Shown: piece after piece, positions 26,803-36,500 of the stretch
Layout of the letters: every line of letters starts with the position of its first letter
How positions within the stretch are numbered: position 1 is the stretch's first letter
Assembly: GCF_014873915.1 (NCBI RefSeq)
Contig: NZ_JADBEJ010000005.1
Coordinates: 2,914,001-2,978,000, forward strand
Direction: 5' to 3'
DNA length: 64,000 bases
Origin: Amycolatopsis roodepoortensis
GTDB taxonomy: Bacteria; Actinomycetota; Actinomycetes; Mycobacteriales; Pseudonocardiaceae
The notes under the pieces: model-generated
Told to the model about the DNA's origin: nothing
The model's input: only the letters and a program-made list of their open reading frames with translations
Database searches by the model: none
Position numbers and translations under genes: made by a program

Positions 26803-27962
26803 CCATCCCTAGTGAACTCGCCGAGGGCCCGATCTACCTCGACTACAACGCCACCACGCCCGTCGATCCCGCAGTCGTCGAGGCGGTGCTGCCGTACCTG
26901 ACCGGCGGATTCGGCAACCCCTCCAGCGACCACCACTACGGCACCGCGCCCCGCGCGGCACTGGAGCACGCCCGCGAGCAGGTCGCCGTCCTGATCGGCG
27001 CGCCAGGCGGACGAATCGTGTTCACCGGCTCCGGCTCCGAGGCCGACAATCTCGCCCTGCGCGGCGTGGTCCTGGCCGCCGGATCCGACCGGCCGCACGT
27101 GATCACCCAAACCACCGAACACCCCGCCGTCCTGCAAGCGTGCCAAGCGCTGCAACGCTGGCACGGCGCCGAGGTGACCTACCTGCCCGTCGACACCGAC
27201 GGGCGCGTCGACCCGGCCGCGCTGGCCGCCGCGTTCACTGACCGCACCGTCCTGGTGTCCATCATGGCCGCCAACAACGAAACCGGTGCCCTGCAACCGA
27301 TCGACGAACTGGCCCGCATCACCCACGATCACGGCGCGGTGTTCCACTGCGACGCCGCCCAAACCGTCGGCAAGGTACCGCTCGACGTGACCGCCCTCGA
27401 TGTTGACCTGCTCACCGTGGTCGGGCACAAAATGTATGCCCCCAAAGGCATCGCCGCCCTCTACATGCGACCCGGCCTGGCACTGGAACCCTTGGTGTAC
27501 GGCGGCGGACAGGAACACGGCCTGCGCGCGGGCACCGAGAACGTCGCACTCGCCGTCGCGCTGGGCGCCGCCGCCGACCTGGCCGCCGCCGACCTCGCGG
27601 CAGGAGGCCACGAGCGCATCCAGACCCTGCGCGACCGGCTCCACGACCAGCTCGCCGCGCAACTGCCCGGCCGGGTGCAGCTCAACGGACCCGTGGCAGC
27701 GCGGCTACCGAACACGCTCAACATCAGCATCTGCGGGGTGACCGGGCACAGCCTGCTCGCCGCGACACAGGGGATCGCCGCGTCGACCGGCTCCGCGTGC
27801 CACGCCGGTAACCACCAGCCCTCACCTGTATTGACCGCGATGGGCCTGGACGCCGAACGGAGCCTGTCCGCGTTGCGGCTGTCCCTCGGTCGCTGGAGCA
27901 CCTCCGCCGACATCGACCGAGCCATCGACCTGATCACAACCACGACAGGAAGCAGGGATTGA
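26799..27962 (+). CDS. Cysteine desulfurase (NifS/IscS family)
   Basis: A 387-residue PLP enzyme from GTG 26799. It has the N-terminal YLDYNATTPVD, the PLP-stacking His in TEHPAV, the PLP Lys in GHKMYAPKG, and the catalytic Cys in STGSACHAG. It takes sulfur from cysteine as an enzyme-bound persulfide and passes it to acceptors, here perhaps the rhodanese domains. The active loop resembles group I (IscS/NifS) enzymes. It is coupled on both sides. Confidence 0.9.
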   Translation: MTIPSELAEGPIYLDYNATTPVDPAVVEAVLPYLTGGFGNPSSDHHYGTAPRAALEHAREQVAVLIGAPGGRIVFTGSGSEADNLALRGVVLAAGSDRPHVITQTTEHPAVLQACQALQRWHGAEVTYLPVDTDGRVDPAALAAAFTDRTVLVSIMAANNETGALQPIDELARITHDHGAVFHCDAAQTVGKVPLDVTALDVDLLTVVGHKMYAPKGIAALYMRPGLALEPLVYGGGQEHGLRAGTENVALAVALGAAADLAAADLAAGGHERIQTLRDRLHDQLAAQLPGRVQLNGPVAARLPNTLNISICGVTGHSLLAATQGIAASTGSACHAGNHQPSPVLTAMGLDAERSLSALRLSLGRWSTSADIDRAIDLITTTTGSRD

Positions 27963-29179
27963 TGAGCGACCCGAAGGTGAACACCACGCCCGAACAGCGA
28001 CCCGGCTTGTCCACCCGGTGCGTGCACGCCGGAGACGTCCGCGACCCGCAAGGCGCCATCCACCCACCGCTCTACGGGCACTCCACGTTCGCTTTCGACT
28101 CCACCGCCGACCTGCTCGACGTCGTTGAGGGCCGACGCGAGGGCAACCTCTACACCCGCTACGGCCTCAACCCCACCATCCGCTCCCTGGAACGCAAACT
28201 CGCCGACCTCGAAGACGCCGAGACCGCGCTCGCGTTCGGATCCGGCATGGCCGCCGAAGCCGCGACCTTCCTGTCCCACATCAAGACCGGCGAGCACATC
28301 GTGTGCCTGGGCGACGTCTACGGCGGCACTTTCGAACTACTCGGCGAGAACCTGCCCCGGCTCGGAATCGAGACCACCTTCCTCACCGCCGGTGAAGCCG
28401 ACCAGTTGCCGGACGTGCTCACCGACCGCACCCGGATCGTGTTCTTCGAAACCCCGTCCAACCCCAACCTCGACATCTTCGACATCGCCGCGATCACCGC
28501 CCAGGCACACAAAGTCGGTGCCCTGGTCGTGGTGGACAACACCTTCGCCACCCCGGTCAACCAGAACCCGCTGCACCACGGCGCCGACCTGGTCCTCCAC
28601 TCCGCGACCAAATACCTCGGCGGGCACAGCGACCTCACCGCCGGAGCCGTCGCCGGCCCCGCCGAACTGCTCGCCCCGATCGCCGCGTGGCGCAAGAACC
28701 TCGGCCAAGTCATCGCCCCCGAGATCGCATCCCTGCTCGCCCGCAGCATCCGCACCCTCGTCGTTCGGGTCCGTGCCCAGAACACCGCCGCCACCGCCGT
28801 CGCCGAATACCTGGCCGAGCATCCCCGCGTGACCAAGGTCAACTACCCCGGCTTGGCCACCGGCGATCAAGCCACCATCGTCAAAACCCAGATGCGCGGC
28901 CACGGCGGCATGCTCAGCTTCCTCGTCGACGGCGACGCCAACGCCACCGCGGCCGTGGTCGACCGGCTCCGTGTGTTCAGCATCGCCGCCAGCCTCGGCG
29001 GCGCGGAAAGCCTTGTTACGCAACCCATTACCACCACCCACCACGGCCTCGATCCCGCCGATCGAGCCCGCCGCGGCATCGCCGACAGCATGGTCCGCCT
29101 CTCCATCGGGCTCGAAGACGCCGACGACCTCATCGCGGACCTGGACCAAGCTCTGACGCTCTCGACCGGAACCGTCTGA
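27962..29179 (+). CDS. Trans-sulfuration PLP enzyme (cystathionine gamma-lyase/synthase family)
   Basis: A 405-residue Cys/Met-metabolism enzyme starting at ATG 27962 (TGATG overlap). Family marks: YTRYGLNPTIRSLE, FGSGMAAEAATF, ETPSNPNLDIFDI, the PLP Lys in HSATKYLGGHSD and the C-terminal SLGGAESLVTQP. Whether it makes or breaks cystathionine, or acts as a methionine gamma-lyase, cannot be told. It may supply cysteine or release sulfide for the preceding genes. Last gene of the operon. Confidence 0.88.
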   Translation: MSDPKVNTTPEQRPGLSTRCVHAGDVRDPQGAIHPPLYGHSTFAFDSTADLLDVVEGRREGNLYTRYGLNPTIRSLERKLADLEDAETALAFGSGMAAEAATFLSHIKTGEHIVCLGDVYGGTFELLGENLPRLGIETTFLTAGEADQLPDVLTDRTRIVFFETPSNPNLDIFDIAAITAQAHKVGALVVVDNTFATPVNQNPLHHGADLVLHSATKYLGGHSDLTAGAVAGPAELLAPIAAWRKNLGQVIAPEIASLLARSIRTLVVRVRAQNTAATAVAEYLAEHPRVTKVNYPGLATGDQATIVKTQMRGHGGMLSFLVDGDANATAAVVDRLRVFSIAASLGGAESLVTQPITTTHHGLDPADRARRGIADSMVRLSIGLEDADDLIADLDQALTLSTGTV

Positions 29180-29264
29180 TCGCCCGAGTTCAGCAGAGAT
29201 GACCGCCACCGGCACAAGCCCTGTGGCCATCATGCGTCCTGTTATCGGCCCATCACCTGAGATG

Positions 29265-29276
29265 CCACCGGGGAGG
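29265..29276 (+). repeat. Target-site duplication of IS256 copy 2, left (right copy 30682-30693)
   Basis: CCACCGGGGAGG occurs directly outside both ends. Twelve bp is longer than the 8-9 bp usual for the family; copy 1 also shows 11-12 bp. Confidence 0.75.
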
Positions 29277-30681
29277 GTCCGTAACGCGAACGGTGTTTCC
29301 GGCGGTGTCGATTAGTAGGTCTCGGTCACCGGCCAGCGGTCACCGAAGGTGATGGAGAACGCGTTGATCACTGGCTTCCAACGCATCATCCATCGTGCCG
29401 CCCCGGTCCCTGTGGGGTCGAGGCTGCGGGTCACAAGATACAAGCACTTCATCGCCGCTTGCTCGGTGGTGAAGTGCCCACGTGCCCGGATCGCGCGCCG
29501 GTAGCGTGCGTTCAACGACTCGATCGCGTTCGTCGAGCAGATCATCCTCCTGATCTCGATATCGTAGTCCAGAAAAGGAACGAATTCGGTCCAGGCGTTA
29601 CGCCAGAGTCGAACCATGGCTGGGTATTTCTTCGACCATTTCTCGTCCAGTTCGTCCAGTGCCGTTGCGGCGGCGTCGGCGTTGGGTGCCGTGTAGATTT
29701 CTTTCAGGTCGCGTTTCAACGCGTCCGTGTATTTCCGGGAAGTCAGCCGAAACGAATTACGAATTAAATGCAGAACGCACGTCTGGACGATCGTTTGTGG
29801 CCACACCTGCTCCACCACCTCCGGTAACCCCTTGAGGCCGTCACAAACCAGGAAGAACACGTCCTTAACGCCGCGGTTCTTGAGATCCACCAGCACACTC
29901 ATCCAGAACTTGGCGCCCTCGCCGCCGGTACCGGCCCACAATCCGAGCACGTCCTTGCGGCCGTCGGTGGTGACGCCGATCGCGGCGTAGAACGGCCGGT
30001 TGGCGACCTGGCCGTCCCGCACCTTGACCACGATCGCGTCCACGAACACCGCGGCGTAGACCGGCTCCAGTGGACGGCTTGCCCAGTCCTGCATCTCCTC
30101 GATCACCTTGTCGGTAATCCGAGACACCGTCTCCTTCGACACCGACGCGCCGTAAATCTCGGCGAAATGCGCCGAAATTTCGCCCGTGGTCAACCCCTTC
30201 GCATACAACGACAACACGATCTCGTCCACGTCAGTCAGTCGACGCTGACGTTTCTTCACGATCTTCGGCTCGAAAGTCGATTCCCGATCCCGGGGAACCA
30301 CGATGTTCACCTCTCCAGCCGCGTCCGAAACCACCGTCTTCCCCCGGGCCCCATTCCGCACATTCGACGAATCACGATTCGAATCGGCACGATTCTTCGC
30401 GTGCCCGAGATGCTCGGTCATCTCCTCGTTCAGCGCCGCTTCCAGAACGTTCTTGGTGAACAGCTTCAACAGCCCGTCCGGTCCAGTGAGCGACAGGCCA
30501 CGTTCCCGCGCCTGCGCCACCATCGCCGCCGCGGCAGCCTGCTCGGCCGACCGCTCCCGCTCCGACTTCCTCATCTTCCTCTGATCCGCGCTCACAGCAT
30601 CGGATGCCATCACTGTCCGTACCCATCCCGCCGGATTTCACCCCGGCGTGTCGGGCCAGAAACACCGCTCACGACACAGTC
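29277..30681. mobile_element. IS256-family insertion sequence, copy 2 (intact)
   Basis: The left end GTCCGTAACGCGAACGG plus TGTTTCCGGC pairs with the right end read on the minus strand, GACTGTGTCGTGAGCGG plus TGTTTCTGGC: 27-nt imperfect inverted repeats. It is flanked by identical 12-bp CCACCGGGGAGG (29265-29276 and 30682-30693). The transposase is full length. It lies between the sulfur operon and a DinB-type gene and disrupts no visible gene. Confidence 0.85.
29312..30613 (-). CDS. IS256-family transposase
   Basis: A full-length 433-residue mutator-type transposase. The N-terminal region has LKLFTKNVLEAALNEEMTEHLGH. The catalytic domain includes VFVDAIVVKVRDGQ and DVLGLWAGTGGEGAKFW (Asp region), FLVCDGLKGLPEVV (second Asp) and STNAIESLNARYRRA (Glu region). 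GTG 30613 or ATG 30610 start. This copy could act in trans on the frameshifted copy 1. Confidence 0.93.
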   Translation of the reverse strand: MMASDAVSADQRKMRKSERERSAEQAAAAAMVAQARERGLSLTGPDGLLKLFTKNVLEAALNEEMTEHLGHAKNRADSNRDSSNVRNGARGKTVVSDAAGEVNIVVPRDRESTFEPKIVKKRQRRLTDVDEIVLSLYAKGLTTGEISAHFAEIYGASVSKETVSRITDKVIEEMQDWASRPLEPVYAAVFVDAIVVKVRDGQVANRPFYAAIGVTTDGRKDVLGLWAGTGGEGAKFWMSVLVDLKNRGVKDVFFLVCDGLKGLPEVVEQVWPQTIVQTCVLHLIRNSFRLTSRKYTDALKRDLKEIYTAPNADAAATALDELDEKWSKKYPAMVRLWRNAWTEFVPFLDYDIEIRRMICSTNAIESLNARYRRAIRARGHFTTEQAAMKCLYLVTRSLDPTGTGAARWMMRWKPVINAFSITFGDRWPVTETY

Positions 30682-30731
30682 CCACCGGGGAGGACTGTCA
30701 GCTTGCCGACTGGCTCCGGTGCGGCTGTTGG

Positions 30732-31367
30732 TCATGTGGTGTGGGCTGTGGTCCGGTCGATGCGGGCTGCGAGTGTGGATTGGCCAGGGCCGGTGAGTTC
30801 CGGTGTCACGCCGCGGCGGCCTGCCATGGCCATGAGCAGTGCTTCGCCGGTACCGATAACTTCGGGACCTTGTCCGGTGGACCAGTCGAGGTCGGTGGCC
30901 CGCAGCCGCAAGCCGCGGATGCGTCGGCGGGCGCCGAGTCGGGGATTGGTCGGTACAGAGTCGAGGACTCGTTGTAGGCGTTCGGGTGGGATGTCGCGGG
31001 GTATGCCGAGTGGGCGGCGGATGTCCTGGTGGTGGATGGTCCCGTCGACCAGTGCGATCAGGCCGCCGAAGCCCGCGGTCAGGCCACGGGGCCGCAGGTG
31101 GTGGTTCAACAGGTCGAGGAGCTGTTCGGGGCCCAGAGGGCGGTATTCGTCGAGGCCGATTTCGTTGGCTCGGAAGAATCGGCCCTTGGCGAACCGCTTG
31201 ATCAACCCGAACGTGGTGAGCTCTTCATAGCTGAGCATGTGCGCGACCACGTCCTTGACGGACCATCCCGTGCACAGCGTGGGCGCTTGCCATTGCTCGG
31301 GTGTCAGCGTCGCCAGAAACGTGGCGAGGTCCCGGCGTTCAGCTTGGGCCATGTCCATAAGGTTCAT
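30732..31367 (-). CDS. Maleylpyruvate isomerase/mycothiol-dependent (DinB-like) family protein
   Basis: A 211-residue protein with the MDMPI N-terminal signature: ERRDLATFLATLTPEQWQAPTLCTGWSVKDVVAHML, containing the metal-binding His, and a later DGTIHHQDIRRPLG. Family members use mycothiol as cofactor for thiol-dependent isomerase or transferase reactions. It follows the ArsR-SRPBCC gene with a 4-nt gap, so the two form an operon and the regulator probably controls it. Confidence 0.85.
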   Translation of the reverse strand: MNLMDMAQAERRDLATFLATLTPEQWQAPTLCTGWSVKDVVAHMLSYEELTTFGLIKRFAKGRFFRANEIGLDEYRPLGPEQLLDLLNHHLRPRGLTAGFGGLIALVDGTIHHQDIRRPLGIPRDIPPERLQRVLDSVPTNPRLGARRRIRGLRLRATDLDWSTGQGPEVIGTGEALLMAMAGRRGVTPELTGPGQSTLAARIDRTTAHTT

Positions 31368-31371
31368 GCGG

Positions 31372-32175
31372 TCAGGCTTCGCTCTTCAGGAGTTCGGCGT
31401 AGCGCTGCAGGTACAGCGGCCAGCCGCCCTCGCTGTCGACACCGGCGTGGATGCCCTGCCAGCCGTCGCCGTGGCGTTCGATGTCACGGTGTTCGAGTTC
31501 GACCCTGGTGCGGTCGGCGCTTTCGGCGATGAACCGCACGTCGACCACGCTGGTCTTGTCATGATCGGTTTCCACCTGCCACTGGGTGTTGAGGTCCCAG
31601 CTGAACATGACCCGATGCGGGGGTTCGTAGGCCAGTACGCGGGCCCAACGGCATTCCGTGCCATCAATCGCGCGGTCGATGATGTGGCCACCGACGCGTG
31701 GTTCGAACACCGTCTCGGCGAGCTCGGCGGCGAGGATGTTGTGCTCGGCCGGTTTGAAGTCGCCGAAGCGCTCGGTGAACACCGTGAAAGCACGTTCGAT
31801 CGGCGCCGATACGACGATCTGCTTACGCACCCTCGCTTGTTCCGATGTCGTGCTCACGGGATCTCCTGCCTTGTCGAGTTCGACGGACTGTTGGAAGGCC
31901 GCCAGCGTGTTCGTCCAGAAACTGTCCAGTTGGGCGCGCAGGGCGGCCACACCAGCCGGGTCGACCTGGTAGATGCGCCGGTTTCCTGCCGTTCGGTCCA
32001 CCACCAGCCCGGCGTCCTTGAGCACTTTGAGGTGCTGGGACACCGCCGGGCGGCTGACCGAGAACCCCGCAGCGAGCTCACCCACCGACTGCGGACGGTC
32101 GGCGAGGCGCTCGAAGATCGTGCGACGTGTGCGATCACCGAGGACAGCCCAACCATCGAGTTCGTAAGTTTCCAC
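31372..32175 (-). CDS. ArsR-family HTH fused to a SRPBCC (AHSA1-type) domain
   Basis: A 267-residue fusion. Residues 1-95 form a winged helix (TRRTIFERLADRPQSVGELAAGFSVSRPAVSQHLKVLKDAGLVV). Residues 115-265 form a SRPBCC ligand-binding barrel (APIERAFTVFTERFGDFKP...). The start is GTG 32175 with no Shine-Dalgarno, possibly leaderless. A GTAAGT/ACTTAC inverted pair (32164-32196) spans the start. Probably a one-component sensor of a hydrophobic ligand. Confidence 0.85.
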   Translation of the reverse strand: METYELDGWAVLGDRTRRTIFERLADRPQSVGELAAGFSVSRPAVSQHLKVLKDAGLVVDRTAGNRRIYQVDPAGVAALRAQLDSFWTNTLAAFQQSVELDKAGDPVSTTSEQARVRKQIVVSAPIERAFTVFTERFGDFKPAEHNILAAELAETVFEPRVGGHIIDRAIDGTECRWARVLAYEPPHRVMFSWDLNTQWQVETDHDKTSVVDVRFIAESADRTRVELEHRDIERHGDGWQGIHAGVDSEGGWPLYLQRYAELLKSEA

Positions 32176-32547
32176 TAACGGTCAGTTTCTACTTACCGAG
32201 ATTGGGTGTCAAGCCCTGGAGTCCTAGCCGGATTCATTGAGAGCCCGCTCCCGTGAGCCCTGAGCACGCAAGGTGCTCCGAGACCGCCGCCGCTGCTGAC
32301 CGACTTGGGAGACTTCTCGGCGTTCGGCGGACGCGCTGATGGCCAGTTCGCCAGCATGGCCGTGACGATCTCGGCGCCACCGCTGCTTCCGCGGCACTCC
32401 GTCGGACCCTGACTCGCCAAGCGCTCGCATACATGGGTCAGGCGTTCGGCTTCACTGATGCGCCTCTACAGGTCCGTCTAGGCCGTTTGGGGGTGCTGTC
32501 GGCGAGCTTCTCCAGGTCAGAGGTGCCATCGGCGTAGGGTCCACCGG
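32176..32547. other. Intergenic region, nothing recognised
   Basis: 372 nt between divergent genes. It holds the promoters of the ArsR-SRPBCC gene and of the defence island, but no convincing small gene, RNA or repeat beyond the GTAAGT/ACTTAC pair next to the ArsR start. Confidence 0.4.
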
Positions 32548-33531
32548 GTGAAGAGCGTCGTCGGGAGCGCGTCCGAGGAGGACGGTTCAGAAGGTGACCA
32601 CCCCGACATGACCGTCGCGCCGTTGACGAGCCCGGCCGAGGCTGCTCGACTGGCAGCTCAGCACGACAACCAGGTCAGCCGTCTCTTGGCAAGTGAGTCA
32701 AGAGGTCAGCATGCACCCGGAAGATGCGCATGGGATCTCGTGGCGATGGTCGGCTTCTCAGCCGACCGCCGCAGCGCAGTCGCGTGGATCATCGCAGAGG
32801 CGATCATGAAGTTTCGATGCGGAAACTCACGAGCGTTCGCTTGTTGGCGCGCAGCTGCCTTGTCCGCGAATGCTGTTACTGAAGACGATCGAGAGCTTGT
32901 CCTATCGTTTGTCATCTCCGTCTTTGGTCGACCTGGCGCTGTTGAATCCGACGACGCTAAGGCTAAGCAGGGCAAAAGCAATCATCTAGAGGGATTCGTC
33001 GCCGAGTGGCTGTGGCATCTCATCATGAAAGAACAGAAAGCCGCACATCGCGAGCGTAAATACCTCAGCGAACCGAGCTACTCCGTGACAGAGCAAGGCG
33101 AGGATGGGTTCGCAGTCTATGCACCACCAGGCGCGAATGTCTCACTCTTTTTCAGGCTGTGGGAAATAAAGAAGCACAACACAGAAAACTCGGTAGTCAC
33201 CACGACTGTGCAACGTGCTTCTGACCAACTCAACACCAGGGGCCTGCAGTATCTGGCCAAGCTCACCAGTGCTCATCGCCAGACAGACGGTGATCTCGGA
33301 ATTCTCTTTGCCGAGCTGGGTGATCTATGGATCAACGCAGACCCGCGAGCAGGAGCCGGGGTCGGAGTTGCCACCAGCACTGTCAGCCCTCCCGAGGCGT
33401 GCTTCTCCCCACTGGAAAGCACCCTCGGCCAGTTCACCAACGCAGGGCAACTGGAAGGGCTGCTCTGCGTTATCGAAAACTTCACTGAGTTCGCCGTCGA
33501 AGTCAGGAGGATGGTATGGAGCGCGCTCTGA
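32548..33531 (+). CDS. Nuclease of a two-gene defence system (HamA/Cap4-like)
   Basis: A 327-residue protein from GTG 32548. The middle carries a PD-(D/E)XK-like set: HLEGFVAEWLWHL (Glu), QGEDGFAVYAPP (Asp) and RLWEIKKHN (Glu-x-Lys), spaced as in HamA (DUF1837) and Cap4-type nucleases. The N-terminal 110 residues are helical and unassigned. It overlaps the helicase gene by 16 nt, so the two are made together. The layout matches Hachiman (HamAB), but the sequence is not close enough to be sure. Confidence 0.6.
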   Translation: MKSVVGSASEEDGSEGDHPDMTVAPLTSPAEAARLAAQHDNQVSRLLASESRGQHAPGRCAWDLVAMVGFSADRRSAVAWIIAEAIMKFRCGNSRAFACWRAAALSANAVTEDDRELVLSFVISVFGRPGAVESDDAKAKQGKSNHLEGFVAEWLWHLIMKEQKAAHRERKYLSEPSYSVTEQGEDGFAVYAPPGANVSLFFRLWEIKKHNTENSVVTTTVQRASDQLNTRGLQYLAKLTSAHRQTDGDLGILFAELGDLWINADPRAGAGVGVATSTVSPPEACFSPLESTLGQFTNAGQLEGLLCVIENFTEFAVEVRRMVWSAL

Positions 33532-36500
33532 ACCTGCCAGACCTCGTCGAGGCGCTTGGTGTCCACGAACCGGGCGTCCTGCCCTCACCACAAGAGTTGG
33601 CGAGCCTGATCGCTGACGTCGAAATACGGGCCTTCCGCGGAGACTTCGCCGTTGACGAAACCCTCGAACGTGCCGCGTGGTACCTCCACGCCGTCGCATC
33701 GGCCTCCGAAGCCGCAGAGTTGTACACACCAGCACGACAGCGTCGGGCTTTCGCGGTAAGCGCTCACGTCTTCGACTTGACCTTGGCGGACCCCCGCCAT
33801 GATGCACGCCAACGCCTGAACCTCGCTTTCGGTGCGCAAGTCGGCTACCGGCGGGCTGATCTTGATCCGAACGCGACAGCCGTATATCGCCGTGTCTCGG
33901 ATCTATTGGTCGACAACACCCCACTTGTCGACCACGCTGAAACCTTGGCAGTCGAGGCTGGCGTCGCCTTCCTCGGTCTCGACACGAGGTTCCTGTTCCC
34001 TCTACTTCGCAGTTGGCGACGCCAGCTCACCGAACTTGCCGCGACGGTCGAACTCGATGATCTCCAGTCGACGATGTTCGGTCCAGCACAACAGATAGTA
34101 CGCGCCGTGTGGTCGCTGCTTCGCTTCTTGGCGTTCGGTACCGGCCGCCAGCTGCCAGTAGCGCGAGCCGCTTTGCTGTCCGTTCTGGACGGTACCGCGG
34201 GAACTGGAGACCTCGACGCTCGCTGGGTAGCCGCGCACTTGTTGGCGATCGCCGATGGCCTCGAATCCGGCAGCCTCTACTCGATCCTTCCCCCTGGAAC
34301 TCCGAATGCCGTGGCACAGGCGTTCTGTCTGGCTGACCCGCCAGTCCTAACCCTGTGGCCACCCCAAAGAGAACTGCTTGCGCGGCCAGGAATGAACCCT
34401 TTGGATCCAGCGACGCGCCGCTTGCTCTTGTCAGTACCCACCAGCGCCGGGAAAACGTTGCTCGCGCAGCTGATCATCTGCACGCACGTCGCGACACAGC
34501 CAGGTGGAGTCTGTTACGTCACCCCCTTGCGCAGTCTTGGGCGAGAGATGCGGAAGGCGCTGTCGGGGCGACTCCGAGTGCTCAACCGTGAGTTGAGTGA
34601 AGACAGCGACCTCTTCGACATACTGTCCTTCTCGCAAGACTCCACTGACGTTGAGGTCACGACACCCGAACGACTGATGCACCTGCTGCGTCACGACGCC
34701 GACGCTGTGATGCAACGCTTCTCCTTGTTCGTCATCGACGAAGCACACCTACTGGCGCAACCGGGCAGAGGATTCACCGTCGAAGGACTGCTTGCCTACC
34801 TCATGGCGGAGGCCGACAACCCGCGGATCGTGCTTCTCTCCGGTGTACTCGGGAATGCTGCCTCGCTCGCGTCCTGGCTCGACGCGGAGCGCCCGGAAGT
34901 ACTGTTCACGTCCGCATGGCGGGGGCCGCGCCGTCTCCATGCCCTACTCAACACTCAGCCGGTCTGGGAAGCCGCAGTGCGGAGTCCTCGCAAGTCGGCG
35001 CAGTGGCCAACGCGAGTTACCGTGCCGCAGGTGGCACAGTTGCGACTACGTCCCGCCGAGGCGGGGCCAGTTACAAAACTGACGACGCGTCCTGAAGAGC
35101 CACTCGGAAATTTGGTCCTTAAGGAAGATTCCGGCGGCAAGCTCACCAAGGACAGCGGAGGCACGCCGGCTTACAAGATCTTCGCCGCCGCAGCGTCGAT
35201 ACTGACGCATGCGGGCAGTCTGTTGATGATCGTCTCGTCGCGGACTATGGCCCGTGACGCCGCCAAAGCATTGGCAGGCTACCTACCGCCACGTGAACCC
35301 ACGCGCGAGCTTGTCGAGTTCCTTCGCGAGCGGCTGGGTGACCAGCATCCGCTCATTGCCTGCGCCGAGCACGGCGTCGCGTACCACCATGCCGGCCTGC
35401 CTGTAGACGTCCTTGACGCGATCGAGGAAGCAGTCCGGACTGAGATCGTGCTGGCGATCGTTTCTACAAGCACGCTGACCGACGGGGTAAACCTGCCGGT
35501 TCGAACGGTCGTGATCGCCGAAACCCGATTCGAAGGTCAGTACCCTGGAGCCCAACTCGGAGCCGCACGGCTCATGAACGCCATCGGGCGAGCTGGACGA
35601 GCCGGCCGTGAGTCCGAAGGCTGGATCGTGCTTGCGCTGCAAAAGCAGTCCGAGCTCAAGGACTTCGACGAGCTCCGCCCGAATGACGAGGCGCTCGAAG
35701 CCCGCTCCACTCTCTTGGCAGAGGAGTCGCTGACAGCTCTGGCTGACGCCGAAGAGCTCATCGCCACTACGGCTGACGCCGTCTTTCAGCTTGCGCCGGA
35801 CACGGTCGTGTCTGACTTCGTGTCGTATACGTGGTTTGTCCTGACGACGCTGCAGCCATTGTGGACGCTCTTCGACGACCCCATACAGATGGACATCGTC
35901 CTCGGTAAACTACTTGCATTTCAGCAGATGGACCCGGCGCTTCGGCAACGTTGGCTGCGGCTGGCCGAGCAGGTTCGAGCCACCTATGAACGTACAAGCC
36001 CGGCACAGCGGCGGCGTTGGACAGCTGCCGGGACTTCGCTCGGTACAGCGGCACGGCTAGATGCGATTGCCGGTCAGGTAGTTGATGCCGTTGCCACGCG
36101 GGAAGGCGAGCTTCGCCAACTAGGTGCGGCTATCCCTGATGAAGCTTGGTACTGGCCGCTCAACGACACCATTCTTCTTCTAGCGGAACAACAAGTACTC
36201 GCGCGACTGCTGGCGCAACCGGAGGCCGACAACTGCTGGAAGTTCTGGTCGACGAGAGCTAAGGGAGACAAGAACCTAATCGACGTGTCCATTGTGGATG
36301 GATTGACAGGGTGGATAAACGGCCTTGACGTTCCCGCTCTTGCCGAACGGATTCTTCCCGGCCTGGCCGTCGAGTGGCAGTTGGAGCAGACTGTTGACGC
36401 CATCAGCTCAACATTTGAACATTACCTGGCTTGGACTGTCGGGGTGCTCATTGAGCAGGCCAACGCTGGCCTTGAGGAGGCTGGCCTCGTAAGCCGCCTT

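Noticed and set aside
29285..30673. Shorter IS256 copy 2 ends (29293-30665) with an 8-bp duplication CGCGAACG / CGCTCACG
   Set aside because: Only 6 of 8 bases agree, while a perfect 12-bp repeat and longer inverted repeats are found slightly further out.
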